Below are positions 11,201 through 23,648 of a stretch of DNA of 64,000 bases, piece after piece (positions within the stretch are counted from its first letter, which is position 1; the number at the start of each line of letters is the position of its first letter). A program made the translations under genes and the position numbers. The notes below the pieces were generated by a model. That model saw only the letters and a list, made by a program, of their open reading frames with translations, was not told where the DNA came from and did not search any database. Source of the stretch: CAVXHV01 sp963761445 (GTDB lineage: Bacteria; Planctomycetota; Planctomycetia; Isosphaerales; Isosphaeraceae); contig CAVXHV010000004.1 in assembly GCA_963761445.1 (NCBI GenBank), positions 1,674,001 through 1,738,000 of the forward strand, read 5' to 3'.

Positions 11201-14200
11201 TCGCCGGCCTGAGAAATCTGCGCGTTCCCCTGGCCCGACGACGGCTCGAGCAGAAGGCCGTTGTGCTCAAGCCCCGATTCGGCCCACGGCCCGTCATACG
11301 CGTCGACCGAGAATTCATAAGTACCGGCGAGCGGATAATCGAACAGGAGAAGATCGACGTCGGAGCCGGCCAGATGCGCCACCATCGAGTCCTGGGCCGT
11401 CCAGTAGTTGGGCGACCAGCCCCCCGCGGTCTGATAACCGAACCCGGCATTCGCCGGGTGCCACAACGCCAGATTGGTGGTCTCGAGCACCTTGGGCGTC
11501 CCTGCGCCGCGCCAGCGCCTGGGCCAGCTCGGCCCGAGCTCGCGCCAGTCCGGGTCGGCTGCCCGCTTTCTTCGCGCGCTCCGCGAGCGCCTCCGCCAGC
11601 CGCCGGCCCGAAGCGATCACGGCCGCGTTCGGATCGGAAAGCGCGGCGCATGCGAGCTGAAAGTCCGTCTCGGCAAACGCGAGCGGCTCAGTCCCGGCCG
11701 CGGCCGCCGCGGCCACTCGCCGCACCGCCCGTTTGGTGCTGACGCGGACCTGAGTCTCACCAGTCGCAGGCCGGTCGTTCCCCCGCGCAATCTCGGCCGC
11801 GCGGTCGTCAATCTCCTTGATCACGCCTTGACCCTGGCCACGCGCCAGCTCGACCAGAAGATGAAGCACCTGCGCATTCTCGATCTTCTTGTCGGTCTTG
11901 AGTAGTGCCGCGGCGCTCGCCTCTTGCGCAAGCTGCTCCAGCGTCCCGGCCCCCCGCGCGGCCTCGATCAGCGCGCGGGCCGTGCTCACACCTCGCCCTT
12001 GCTCGGACTCAGGCCCCCCCGGTCTATTGGCCGTGGCGCCAGGTGCCCCGCGCGAGCCTGCCGCCACGCGCCAGAAGATCGAAGGCACGATCACCCGGCC
12101 ATCAGGCGATGTCAAGATCCGCACGGCCTGCCGGTCCTTCTCGGGCATCGTCCAGGCATGCAGCGTCTGGTACCGTTCCTTCGCCGGACTCGATTCGATC
12201 CGCGCGCAGCGCGCGTGCCAGCGTGCTATCAACCGGCGGGTCGCCTCCCGAGTACGAGGGCGTATCGAGGAACCGCCCCAGCGACGCCATCGCGTCGGCC
12301 CAGAGCCCCGCGCGGGCATACTCCGCCGCCACACGCTCGAGCTGCTGCTTCCGGATATACATGATATAGTCGCCGGCATAGCGCACCGACGTCCGCTCCG
12401 CCGACTCCAGATACGCCTCAAGCTGCTTCCGCGCGCCCGCTTCGTTGCCAAGCTGGAACTGCCGCCGCGCCAGCATCAGCAACAGCGATGCAACCGGCTC
12501 CGGCCCTCCCGACGTCTCGAGCCCTTTCGTACACGACTCCAGCACGCCCAGTGCCGCCTTCGCCACCTCGGGCGCTCGATGCCCAAGCGCAGGGATCGCC
12601 GCGTGGCAGGCCAGCTCCGACGTCGTCCGCGACGTGTCATTCTTCATCCGCGCCGCGATCGCCGCGAGCGCCTCGATCGATGCACCCGTATCATCCGCCG
12701 CCATCGCAAGCTGGGCCGACAGGATCAAGCACGGCAGCGCCGCCATCACGTGGCCCTGCCGCGCGGCAATCGCTCGCTCAAGCTCCCCCGACTTCCCGGC
12801 GCGAACGGCCCACGCCGCCAGCAGCTTGCCCACACTCTGCGGGCTCGTCGCTGCCCCCGTAGCAAGCGATGTTGTGTACAGGAACAGCTCCGTCGGCCGC
12901 TCCGGCGGCATCACCACGTCGCGCAGGGCTTCGTACACCGCCGCCGGCGCAACCTTGTGCTTCCGCCAGATCGGGTCGAGCTGCATGAGATTGGCGACGA
13001 CTCGAGGCGCAGCCGGATCGGCCACGCCTTCATCGATCCCCGCTCTCGATAAGCGCACCATCTGGGTGTTGGCATTGTTCACCGGTAAGACCGGCGGTCC
13101 GCCGCGCAGCGAGTCGTGCACGGCTTTGAGGCACAGCTCCGGCAGATCGTGCTCTGCGGCCAGCCGCGCGATCTGCATGGCCTGCTCAAACCGATCGAGC
13201 GTGAGGATCGACAAGTTCGATCGAGTGCCGCCCGCCGCGGCACGCCGCGCGACGGATGCCTTCCCAGCGGCGCCCGGCTCGCCGCCGTCGCCCTCTTGCG
13301 CTTCTCGAGCGCCGGTGAGCTCGCCCCACCCGGCTGCGCGCCCGCGGCTGTGCCTGGCTGCGTCGCTTCAACCTTTTGCTTTGCTGTCGCTTGAGCCTGA
13401 TAGGACACCCGCGTGAAGACCGCACTGCGCCGAACCGGATCACGCCGTGTCCCGCCCGCCCCCGTCGCGTCCGCTCGCGGCCGCGCCGCCTTGGTCGCCG
13501 GCGGAGCAGGGCCCGCCGGTGCGCCCAATCGCTTGGAAGCCGCTCCAGCCTTCTTGGCCTTGTTCTGCGGCTGGTTCACGACAACGTCAAGCATGCGGCC
13601 CCAAGCGGCGACTGCCCCCGCACGATCGCCCTGCGCAAGTGCCCGCTCCCCCTGTTCGCGAATCATCGCAAGATAAAAGGTGTTGTCGGTCTGCCGCCGG
13701 GCCGCCTCGAGTGCGCGGGGAGCCAGCAGCTCCCCCAGCTTGGCGGCCTCCTTGTCGTCCTTTTGATTCCAGCACGCCCGCGCCACCAGCCACAGCGGAA
13801 TCTGCCGCGCCGCCACGACGCGCTGCCGTGCATTGGCCCGCTCCCCGGCCTCGAGCAGCTCGAGCGGCGTCTTCTCGACGAGCTCGATCAACCGCGAAAC
13901 CGCGGGCGCCTTCCGCGCCGGATCATCGCTCGCCGCGATCGCCCGCAGCGCCTCGCAGATCGCCAGCCCCATGTCGTCGGGATGCTTCTTGCTCGCGAGC
14001 GCCAGCCCGGCCGCGAGCTGGTCCTCACCCTTGTCGCCCTCACGCTGCTCGGCAGGCGCGGCGGCGACCACCTCGGCAAACAGGCTGCGCACCCGGGCTC
14101 TGGCCAGGTCGCGCGGGTGCGCAAGCACCATCATGTCCAGGAACGGCTCGCCTTTCCTGGGCTTGCTCGAGCTCGACGTCGCGCCCGCACCGGCCGATGC

Positions 14201-17200
14201 GTCCGCCCCCTTCGTCTTCCCGTCGACAGCCGCCGCATTCTCTTCAGATCGGATCAACCGTGACAACGCGGCCCCCAGCTCGTTGGGAGTGACCGCCTCG
14301 AGCCGCACGCGTGAGCCCCTGGTTGAAATAGCCCGCCGATCCGTTCCCATTGACGAAATACCGTTGTGAGTCCGGCGCCAGCGCAGCCGACAACCCGATC
14401 GCCTGGTTGTACAGAAACACCGCGTCGGCAGCGTAACCCAGCTCGAGAAGCTTGTCGGCCGCGCTGGCCAGCCCCTGGATCTTCAACTGCTTCAGATAGT
14501 CGGCGGGATAGCCAACATTCTGGGCGGCCGATTCGTCCGTCTTGGAGAACTTGAGGAGCATTCGCCTCAAGTCTTCGCGGCGATTGTCTCGCTCATAGAG
14601 GCTCATCAACCGGAAGGCCGGTCCGTTATTCAACTGAAACCGGCTGAAATCGTCGTCGGTCCGATTGATGCGCCGCTTCATAGAGTGTATAAGCCAGATC
14701 ACGGGTCGCGGCGTGGTTTTCCAGCTCTTCCCCCACGACCCAGTATGCATTGCTCGGGATATTTGCATCCGGCTTCTTTTCCAGTAGCGGCTCGAGGCCG
14801 CGCCTGGTCTGTTCGAACCGGCCCAGCCGGCAATAGAGAAGTGCCAGGAGCACCTCCCCGGCCCGCCACTCCGGCATCGTTTTCCGGGCGTTCTCGATCG
14901 CGCCCTTGAGCGTCTCGAGTTGCCCATGCCCCGCCGCGTTGTCCAGGATCATCGATGCGACCGAGGTCGTGCGGCCCATACCGTTGTACGAAAGGATGTT
15001 GAACGTGCTGTACCACTGAGTGGCCGCCTGAAAACTCGTCGGGCTCGGGATCACTGCCTCGCGCAGATAGACCTCCATCCCCGGAATCTGCCAGAGATCG
15101 GTCCGCGGCATCATCTGCAAGAACTGCGACCGCTCTTCCGGAAACGCGTCCCATGCCTTCTTCAAGTAGCTCACCGCCCGGCTCTTGAAGGTGCTGTTGT
15201 TTGACATATTCGAAATCATGTTGAATACATATGCGGATTGGCCGAACTGGCGGAAGTCCATCTTGTCGAGCAGGCTCAAGAGCTCTTCGCCCTTGCCGGC
15301 CTGCTGGAATGCAAACTGGACCTGACCGAAAAACCGCGACAGCATGACCGGCTCTTTCTCGAGCAGTACCTTGTAGTGCTCGACTGCCGCCGCGCCCTGG
15401 TTTTGCTGCATGAGCTGCTGCGCGACCTGGATCCGCAAATTGGTGTCATCAGGCCGCAGTGCGATCACGCTCGCCAGCTCGGCCGTCGCCTTCTCACGCT
15501 GGCCCGAAGCCTGATAGTAATCCGCCAGCGTCTGGTGGAGCTGGATTGACCTGGGTGTCTTCTTGAGCTGTTCTCCGGCTCGCTCGATGAGCTGAGCCAG
15601 CCGCCCCGACCGCGCCAGCACGTTGATGGCGGCCGCGCGGTTGGCATCGGTCAATGCCGTGGACCGCGTGGCAAGTGCGCTGCTCGGCGCACGCTGTTCG
15701 TCGACCGCAGGATCTGCATCGCCACCTGAACCGCGATGTCGAGCTGGCCCTGGCGCTGATACTGCACCATCATGCCCACCAGCGCCCCCGCCTGATTGCC
15801 GGCGCGGCGGCGCGCGCCCCAGCATCGCCTCGGCCAGCTCGTGCAGACCGAGCTGGTGCATCTGCCCCGCCAGGCGAACCTGCGTGTCCGTGTCCAGCCG
15901 CAAGCCGAACAGCCGCTCCGCCGCCTGCCGCGCTCGCTCGAGATCGCCCGAAAGCACCGCCAGCCGTAGCGCGATCTCCTCCCGTCGCTTCATCCGCGTG
16001 TTGTCCAGCGGCTGCACCGATTCGGTCGTCGCCACCGCCGCCGCGCGGTCCCCCTGCTGCTCCAGCAGCTCCGCCAGGTCCAGCAAGAGTTCCGACTCGG
16101 GCTTCGATATCTCGGCAATCTTGGTGATCTCCGCGGTCGCCTCTTCCTTGTCATCGTCCCACCACAAGACGCCCGCCAGCGCCATCCTGGGGTAGCTCGC
16201 GTCGTTGGGGGTCTTGGCCTCGGCCACCTTCTGCCGGAAGTGGCCGACCAGATCGCTCGTCAGGTCGTCACGCTTGAATAGGTCATATGCGTTGCGCAGC
16301 ACCTGAATCGCCGAGGCGTCCAGGTACTCGTTCGGCGCTGGGAACCCAACCTGCGTCTGGCGAATCAGCGCGCCGGTTGGGGTTTGAATCATCGCCGTTC
16401 CGGCGAAGCCTGCCCCTCTCGCCAAAGCGCTGCTGCTGCCCGGCGACTGCCGCTCCAGCCTCCTCCTGGCGGCGGCAAGCTGATGATCGAGGATCTTCAG
16501 CACGTCGTCATGCGCCTTGGCGTCGGCCCGGTGAGTCATGCATTGCATGAGCGCCGCGTCCGGCCCGGCGAAATAGAATGGGCCGGTGTAGAAGTACTGC
16601 TGGCCATGCGCGCTTTGCAGACGCTCGTAGCGGTCGCAGAGCCAGAGCAGCGATTCGACGTCCCCCTTCTCCGCCGCCAGGCCAAACGCTCCCGCGAGTT
16701 GCCCGATCTGAGTCGCGCTCGCAATCGATTCCCGATACAGCTTCTCCTCGTCATCCGTGCGTTTGGCACGCCTCAGCTCCGTGAACATGATGTAGAGAAT
16801 CTGGGTCTGCGCCAGCTCGGGCCGGCGAGCTCGCAGCGCGCGATAGCAGGCCAGAGCGTGGTCGAGCTCCGCGGCCGGCAGCGGCACAGTCGTGTCCTTG
16901 CCCTGGTTTCCACCGCCGAATCCGGCAACAATCCGCTGCCCGGCCGGCCGCTCGCGCCCCCCCAGGGAATAAAGGTAGGCCCAAAGCGCCAGCGGATCAT
17001 TCGCCGCACCCTGGCTGAGCCGCTTTCCGGCCGCGACAATCGCGGCGTTGTCATAGCGAAGCAGGCTCAAGTAGAACCAATCCCAAAGCGCCCGCGGGTC
17101 GGCCGGGCTCTTCTCGCTCGCCTTGCGAAAACGTGCGATCACCTCCTCGCCGCGCGCCTTGCTCTTCTTGTCGCCCAGGGCCACCAGCCACGCCAGGCTC

Positions 17201-20200
17201 GCCATCCGCGCCTGGCCGAAATCTGAGGGCGCCCAGACTGTCGGCAACTGTCGGCTCGATAGTACCAGACGGTTGTCCAGACTCGTCGCCTGCCGGATCT
17301 GGAGCACCTGGGCAAGACGCAGCTCGACCGGTTGTCCGGTCGCCTGCCGGGTCGACGACGGCTGTGTGCTCGCGGCTTTCAGCTTCGGGTCCTTGCTCCC
17401 GGCCCGGCTCAAGGCAGAAAGCTCGTCGTCCGGGTTCGCCAGCTCCAGGAGCGCCTGGAACCGCTCGCCCGCCAGATCCGGCTTGCCCGCGTCGACAAGC
17501 GAGACACCTAGCCGGTACATCGACTCCCAGTCGTGCGAGTCTTTCCGCACCAGAGCATCGGCGATCTCGCTCACCGGCCCCACCTTCTTTTGCGCCAGCA
17601 GACTGTCCATCGCCGAGAAGATCCGGTGCCGGTCGCTCTTGCCCGAGGCCATCCCGGACCACACCGCCTCGGCTTCCTCCAGCTCGCCGCTGCGAACATA
17701 TAGCTGCGCCAGCCGCGACGAGCCGTCATCGGAAGGTGACAGCTCGTTCTGCTGCTTCTGATAGCGCGCTGCCGTCTCCAGGTCCCCCTCTTCCTCCGCC
17801 AGCTTGGAAAGCTGCTGCACGAGCCGCGTGTCGCGCGTGTCGGTCGCCAGCAGTCGCTCGAGCTCCGCTCTCGCGCTGCCCAGATCGCCCGAGGACGCAT
17901 ACGCCTGGGCCATGCAGATCGCCACATCCCGGCTCCTGGCTTGCCCCGCCCCAGCCGCCGCCGCCTCGCGCTCCTGATGCTGAAGCCGCGTGAACAGCCG
18001 GTCGAGCTGATTGCGCTGAAGATACAGCTCGGTGAGCTTGCTCACCGTGCCGATCTTGCCGTCGAGCTCCTCCGACTTGTCGAACGCCCGCCAATACATC
18101 TCGATCGCTTCGTCCGTCCGATACTGCTCCGCAAGCGTGCCCGCCAGAGCCAGCGCGATCTTCGTGTCATTCGGGTCCAGCCGCACCGCCCTCCGCAGCG
18201 CGTCAAGCCCTTCCTCGGGCTTGCCTAGCCCGAAACAAAGCTGTGCAAAAAACTCGTAGCTTTCGGGGTTCCCCGGCGCGGCGGCAAGTAAGTCTCGACC
18301 AGCCTTCAATGCCGGCTCGACCCGCCCCAGTCGAGCCTCGAGCCGGGCCACACCCGTCAAATGCTCGATCCGATTGCGACGATCAATATTGGCAAGCCGC
18401 TCTAGCGCCGCGGCCGCGTCACCCAGGCTGCCCGCCGACTCGCGCAGCCGCGCCGCCAGCGTCCAGGCCGCAATCGACCGCGGGTCGATTTCCAGCGCTT
18501 TATCCGCCGCCCGCACCGCCTCGGGCACCTTGCCGTCCGCCTCCAGATAACGCGCCAGCTCACTGAAGCGAGAGCCCGTGGCCTGCGGCGAAGCCGCCAG
18601 CTCGCGCTGCATCGCCTCGACACGCTGCGCCACGCGATTGGCCGCCTGGTCGTTCTTGACGCGAGCATCGAGCACGGCTTCCTTTTCTTCGTCCTTCTCC
18701 GCGAGTTTGCCCGCCGCGGCAATCTGCATTTCCGCATCGTCGTATTTTTCAAGGCGATGGTTCAAACTCGCAAGCTTGAGTCGCAAATCGAAGCTGTCCG
18801 GCTCGAGCCCGACAGCTTCAACCAGCGGAGGCAGTGCCTCTTTCAGATACCCGAAGCCCGCCAGCACCTCCGAGAGCCGCGCCAGCGTCTTCGAGCTGCG
18901 ATTGGGCCCCACCGCAATCTTGGCCCACTCGGCCTTGGCTTCGTCCGAACGCTTGAGGTTATGCAGGTATTCTCCTATGTATTCGCGGTACTGGGGGTTG
19001 AAGGGCGCCAGTGTCGCCGCCTTGCGATAAAGTTCAATCGCCTGGTCGGAGAGCTCAGCCTGCCTGAGTAAATCCGCAACCTGGGCCGTGGTCACGGCGT
19101 CATTGGGCTTCGCGTCCAGTAGCTTGCGCCAGATGGCCGCCGCCGCCGCTCTCTTCTCGGCAACGGGCTTGGTACTGTCGCGCAGCACAGCGCCCCCCAG
19201 TCTCGGAGCGTGTCCGGGTTGTTCGGCTCGGCTGCGTCAAGGGCCTCGTATTCCTTGGCGGCTTCGGCGAACTTCTGGTCTTGCACAAGCTGAGAGATGA
19301 GGGCCAATCGCAAGTCGCGCCGGGAGGGAGCCAGCTTCACGGCCTTGTCGAACCAAACGTGGGCCTCCGCAGCCCGCCCCATGCCGGCCAGGGTGCGACC
19401 CAGCCGCACCAGGGCCTCGACGTCGTCGGTTTCGCGCTTGGTCCATTGTTCGTAATACGCGACCAGCCCGGCCTGGTCGTCGTTGCGGAGGAAGACCTCC
19501 TCGATCTTGCGCCGCACTTCGCGATGAAACCAGCTATCGGGCCGCAGCTTGCCCAGCATCGCCTCGAAGTCGCGCAGGGCGTCCTGCGATTTTCCCAGCC
19601 GCACGCGCAGATCCGCGGCCGCGATGGCGAGCTGAACCTGGCGGAACGGATCGGTGGCCTTAGTCGAAAGAGCCTCGAAGCGAGGCAGCGCCGCGGCCGG
19701 CTGGTTTTCCTCGGAAAGCGTCCGGGCGATTTGCTCCTGCACTCGCGTGTCGCCGGGAAAGAGGGCTTCGAGCCGCCCCCACACCTGAAGCGCCTGGTCG
19801 TTCTTCTGGGTGCGCTGATAAACGCGGCCCAGCGCCTGGAAGATGTCGAGCAGATCCGTGCGCGCGGGCTTGCGCCAGAGCCCGTTCAAAAGCTTCCGCC
19901 GCGTTTTCCGGCTGGCCGATCAGCACGAGTGCCTGCCCGAGATAAAAGGAGGGCAGGGGGTCCTCCGCCCGGTGCGTCTCGGCCTGTTTGAGCGCGGTGA
20001 CAGCCGCGGCGTCTTGGCCACGCTGGAATTCAAGCAGCCCAAGAATGAGCCACGCCGCGCCGTCCTCGGGTTTCTTCTCGAGCCGGTCGCGATAAGACTT
20101 GATGAATTCATCGAGCGATCCGCGCTCGACATGATAGCCGTAGACGCGATCGAGCGGCGTGCCCCGCCGCGGGTTTTTTTCGAGGAGCGAAAGGAACCGC

Positions 20201-20382
20201 TCCATCGACCGCCGCTCGCGGGTTTCGCCCGGGTCCGCTCCGTCGGCAGGCGCCGGAGCTTGAGGCGCCTGCTTTTTTTCGGAGCCGGCCGTGCCCTGAG
20301 CCCTGGCCTCCAGCGAAGGCGCCATCGCATAAACGAGAACCGCGACGATGAGCTGACGAAGCGTCCTGATGTGTAGCATCAT
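8298..20382 (-). CDS. giant secreted TPR protein with two C-terminal DUF1583-like modules (about 4,000 aa), many frame changes
   Basis: One locus of about 12.1 kb. ATG 20382 opens a signal peptide (MMLHIRTLRQLIVAVLVYAM), then ERRSMERFLSLLEKNP and a very long array of TPR helices down to about 13.4 kb. Linker sequence rich in Ala/Pro/Lys follows. The C-terminal third holds two similar beta-rich modules (about 11.5-10.2 kb and 9.6-8.3 kb). Each carries the signature VMVHPALDRL, a Leu/Pro/Leu-rich turn, then NGQxIYERxxEP and VRNVxxxGxWP. This resembles the planctomycete families DUF1581/DUF1583, whose function is unknown. Frame changes occur near 19885, 19190, 15815, 15690, 14690, 14310, 13300, 12200, 11500, 10860, 10000 and 9660. 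The pair at 15815/15690 restores the original frame. The 4.5-kb reading frame at 14626-19188 is the longest uninterrupted part. TPR arrays suggest a protein-binding scaffold outside the cytoplasm (inference). Confidence 0.8.
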
Positions 20383-21673
20383 AGGTGCATCCTCATGCGA
20401 CAGCGTGCTCTGGCCGCCGTTCCGTGCTGCCCCCTTGACCGCCTTTGCCCCTCGCCCGCCCGGAGCGGGGAAAATCCGCGTAAGCCGCCAACCATTCCCT
20501 CGCCCTCTGGGAAAGGGCCAAGGTGAGGGTTCCGTGTGCAAGCGGCCACTCTCTACACTGCGACGGTTGTCAAAGTCTCCAGCGCGCAAGATATCGGCTC
20601 GGAATGGCGCCGTCAAACAAAATGGCGCTGGCACAGCACGGTCGAGACGGCTGCCCGCCGGACCACGAGTCCTCGAGCCAGTACCAGGGACCATCCGTGT
20701 GCCGCCTGCGTCGACACGGCCGTCCGCCGGCCCTGGTCTCTGCGGGTGCTTTCTCCTCCTGCCCGTCGGGCCGGCACGCGTGTGGGCCCGCATCCCGTCT
20801 CACCGCGCGACAAGTTGCATGCTCGCCAGCCGCATTCGCCGACGCCGACCAAGGTCTATTTCGCCCGCCGACTGGCCTTCATTTCGCTCGGCCGGTTGTC
20901 CCACGCCCATTTGGCGGCTGGGACGCCCTGCGCAAGTCCAAGGCCGAGCCGGGCTTTCGCACTCCCACGATGTTCTTCGGTCATGGTACAAAATGGTACT
21001 AAATGGTACTAATAGAAAAAAATCCGCCTTCCCCACTCGCAGTTGCCGAGTCACCTCCCCTGAGGCCACCTGCACGTCATCAGCCCCAAGCTTCTCGAGC
21101 ACGTTCGTCCGTTGGCTTCCCCAGAAAAGTGATAGTAAATGAGAGTCAGTGATCACTTTTTTAAGAATTCCCATCTCCCCCGCGCGCGGGTTCGAGCCCA
21201 CCCCGCGGGCCGCCGCCAGTACGAAATGAACGGTCGAAAAAAGGGTGTGATCCGCCACGACGTTGTCATCGATCGTGCGCTCGCAGCAATTGAGCCCGCG
21301 CGACCACACGTAGCAGCGAGAATTCATGGCAGTCTGACCGCTCCGAGAGCAAGGAATCGATCGCACGCCCCCGCACGAACGACGTGCCGCCTGACGCACC
21401 ATCCGATCATCCGGCAACATTCCAAAATATGGGATGTCTTACCCGAAGTTGCAAATCAATTCCCGTTCGCAAAACTAAGCTCCGTCGACAAACCGGTCAC
21501 AACCGTCACGATCGCGCCGATGCTCAGAATTGTTACGCCACCTGACAGAATCCTCCGCGCTGCGTCCTGACACTCGATCAGAGTACACCGGTCGCAGGAT
21601 CGGCGCACACGACTTTCAAGACGACTCGCCGCAAACTAAGATGGGAAGAACGCAAAATTGAACGGACGACAGC
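20383..21673. other. 1.3-kb spacer without a convincing gene
   Basis: No reading frame here has recognisable protein character on either strand. It holds a GC-rich spacer element at about 20447-20530 (CCCTCGCCCTCTGGGAAAG and a near-complement) and a short array of AAATGGTACT-type direct repeats at about 20988-21012. A minus-strand 40-codon frame opens at an ATG near 20984 (MTEEHRGSAKARLGL) but has no other support. The region separates the giant TPR gene from its divergent Rpn gene, whereas the second copy of this pair is separated by only about 160 bases. Confidence 0.5.
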
Positions 21674-21958
21674 ATGGAGCTGCGATTCTGGATCGATCCT
21701 GAAACCTCTCTGCCGCACATCTTCAATCACGGCGTCACCGAGGAAGAGGTACGGCAAGTCCTGACTCGGAGGGGAGAAGAAGTCCCGGGTCGCGACCGCT
21801 CGCGGATACGGCTGGGTCAGACGGCCGCAGGGCGGTATCTTCAAGTTGTCTACGTCTTGGACACGTTCGGCGACAGCGCATTCGTCATCACAGCGTTCGA
21901 CCTGACGCCAAAGGCGAAGCAAGCATTTCGGAAACGCCAACGGAGGAAAAGGAAATGA
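21674..21958 (+). CDS. DUF4258 domain protein, probable BrnT-like toxin
   Basis: This 94-residue basic protein begins MELRFWIDPETSLPHIF and continues with HGVTEEEVRQVL, LGQTAAGRYLQVVYV and FVITAFDLTPKAKQAFR, ending in a Lys/Arg-rich tail. That arrangement of strands and conserved Gly/Arg/Tyr positions fits DUF4258, a small RelE/BrnT-like fold often found in toxin-antitoxin pairs. The downstream gene overlaps it by 4 bases (ATGA), typical of translationally coupled pairs. The order would be toxin first, as in brnTA. Toxicity is inferred; no catalytic residue can be assigned with certainty. Confidence 0.8.
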   Translation: MELRFWIDPETSLPHIFNHGVTEEEVRQVLTRRGEEVPGRDRSRIRLGQTAAGRYLQVVYVLDTFGDSAFVITAFDLTPKAKQAFRKRQRRKRK

Positions 21959-22164
21959 CGAAGAAGAAAAGGCAGGCGTATCCCGCCGGTTGGAATGAAG
22001 CGCGAATCCGCAAGGTCGCCGAGCATTACGAAAATCAAACCGAAGACGAGCAGGTCGCCGAACACGAAGCGGCGTTTCGCGCCGAAGGCCAGACCGTGAT
22101 GGTCGTGCCCACCGAGCTGGTACCAGAAATCGTCAAGCTCATCGGCAAGAGACGGCCGGCGTAG
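21955..22164 (+). CDS. probable antitoxin partner of the DUF4258 protein
   Basis: This 69-residue protein (MTKKKRQAYPAGWNEARIRKV) starts inside the stop codon of the DUF4258 gene. It is basic at the N-terminus and acidic in the middle (HYENQTEDEQVAEHEAAF), then ends with a predicted strand-helix TVMVVPTELVPEIVKLI. Small acidic partners of this type accompany DUF4258/BrnT genes. I see no recognised DNA-binding motif. The antitoxin assignment rests on size, charge and coupling. Confidence 0.7.
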   Translation: MTKKKRQAYPAGWNEARIRKVAEHYENQTEDEQVAEHEAAFRAEGQTVMVVPTELVPEIVKLIGKRRPA

Positions 22165-22450
22165 GTCTTCCCCCTCGGGTCCGCTGCAAAGGCTCGATAC
22201 CCGGCCAATCCGGTAGCCCGGCGCTGCCTTGGCTTGAACCCTCGTTGCGTCACCACGACGTCACTCTTGTGCTGCTCGATTCAGCCTGGCCTCTGGACGA
22301 CTGACGCATCCCGCTGCACGACCGCAACGCGACCGGAGAATGCGTCTGCAAACTCGAAATGCGGCACTAACGATTTTACGCCGAGGAATCCGACGCGACG
22401 ATTCATCTTGGCGGCTTGATCGGGGCTCGCTCGGAAGATAGAGTGCCCCG

Positions 22451-23405
22451 ATGCCCGCACAGCGCAAAGAGCCCGACGACCTCGACAGTCCCTGGAAAGA
22501 AGCGCTCGAACACTTTCTTGAGCCGTTCCTGGCCCTTTGCTTCCCCCGCGTCCACGCAGCCATCGACTGGACCCGCGGTTACCAGAGCCTGGACAAAGAG
22601 CTGCAACAGATCACCCGCGATGCCGCGGTCCGCAAACGACTTGCCGACAAGCTCTTCAAAGTCTGGCGCAAAGACGGCAAGGAAGCCTGGCTGCTCATTC
22701 ACGTGGAAGTGCAAGGCCAGCGCGAACGTGGATTCGCGGAGCGAATGTTCGTCTACTACTACCGGATTCGTGACCGCCGCCATCGCCCGGTCGTGAGCCT
22801 GGCGGTACTGTGCGACGAGCACCCCGATTGGCGGCCGGACCGATTCGTGTACAATAATTTGGACTGTGAGCTCGACTTTCGGTTCCCGATGGTCAAGCTC
22901 ATCGACTACCGCCCGGACGAGGCTGCGCTCGAGCATTCTGCCAATCCGTTTGCGGCCGTCATCCTGGCGCAGCTCAAAGTTCTCGAGACGCGGCATGTCG
23001 CCCGCGACTCGCTGGCAATGGAAACTTCGACTGATCAAGGGACTTTACGATCGCGGACTCAAACGAGAACAGGTACGGCAGCTTTTTCGCGTACTCGATT
23101 GGATGTTGGCCCTTCCGCCCGAGCTCGAGCAGTCGTTCCGATCCGACCTCGAGCGATTCGAGGAGACACGGCGCATGCCTTACGTGACAAGTATTGAGAG
23201 ACTCGTGCGCGAAGAAGAACATCAGAAAGGAATCGAAAAAGGCTTCCAGATCGCCATTCTCAAGCTTCTGGAGCTCAAGTTCAACAAAGTGCCGGCCAAC
23301 CATAGACGGAAGGTGGGATCGGTGCGCGACCTTGAGCGGCTGAACGCACTCTTGCAAGCCGCGAATGACGCCAAGACGCTCGACGAAGTCCTCTCGCTGC
23401 TTTGA
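22451..23405 (+). CDS. Rpn family recombination-promoting nuclease/putative transposase (copy 1), one frame change
   Basis: ATG 22451 opens MPAQRKEPDDLDSPWKEAL. The PD-(D/E)xK-type core is visible around ADKLFKVWRKDGKEAWLLI and HVEVQGQRERGF: candidate metal ligands Asp66 and Glu86, with Gln88. Next come YYYRIRDR, RFVYNNLDCELDF and a helical C-terminal half. A frame change near 23010-23030 separates the core from WQWKLRLIKGLYDRGL. The paralogue at 30687 reads through the same place without interruption, so the break is probably an indel. The tail after Met at 23175 (MPYVTSIERL) has its own ribosome binding site and is duplicated immediately downstream. No ribosome binding site is visible at the main start. 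Confidence 0.82.
23160..23177 (+). promoter_or_regulatory. internal ribosome binding site and ATG inside Rpn copy 1
   Basis: GAGGAGA at 23160-23166 lies 9-10 bases before the in-frame ATG at 23175, which would start a separate C-terminal product of 76 residues ending at 23405. The same arrangement is conserved in the free-standing tail copy (23404-23421) and in Rpn copy 2 (31395-31412), while the full-length starts lack such a site. E. coli Rpn genes are known to make an intragenic small antitoxin from an internal start. Confidence 0.6.
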
Positions 23406-23648
23406 GGAGACACGGCGCATGCCTTACGTGACGAGTGTTGAAAGACTCGCGCACGAAGAAATACGCAAGGAAGGAGTGGCAGAAGGCCTCCAAATCGCCA
23501 TCCTCAAACTCCTGGAGCTCAAGTTCAAGAAACTGCCAGCCACGCTTAAACGCAAGGTCCGCTCGGTGCGCGAGATCGAGCCGCTTACGCGCACTGCTGC
23601 AAGCCACGATTGACGCCGAGACGCTCGACGAAGTCCTGTCGCCGCATT
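23161..23648 (+). repeat. tandem direct duplication of the Rpn 3' tail (about 244-bp unit)
   Basis: The segment from AGGAGACACGGCGCATG at 23161 to the stop is repeated in direct orientation from 23405. The period is 244 bases; both units begin with the ribosome binding site and end in GACGAAGTCCT plus the stop. The units differ at many positions, so the duplication is old enough to have diverged. Confidence 0.8.

Noticed and set aside
20523..21142. Overlapping plus-strand frames upstream of the DUF4258 gene
   Set aside because: Compositionally biased, no domain, and they run through spacer repeats.
21185..21225. GGGTTCGAGCCC sequence resembling a tRNA T arm
   Set aside because: The stem pairs only partly, no anticodon arm or 5' acceptor strand fits upstream, and no CCA-like end follows.
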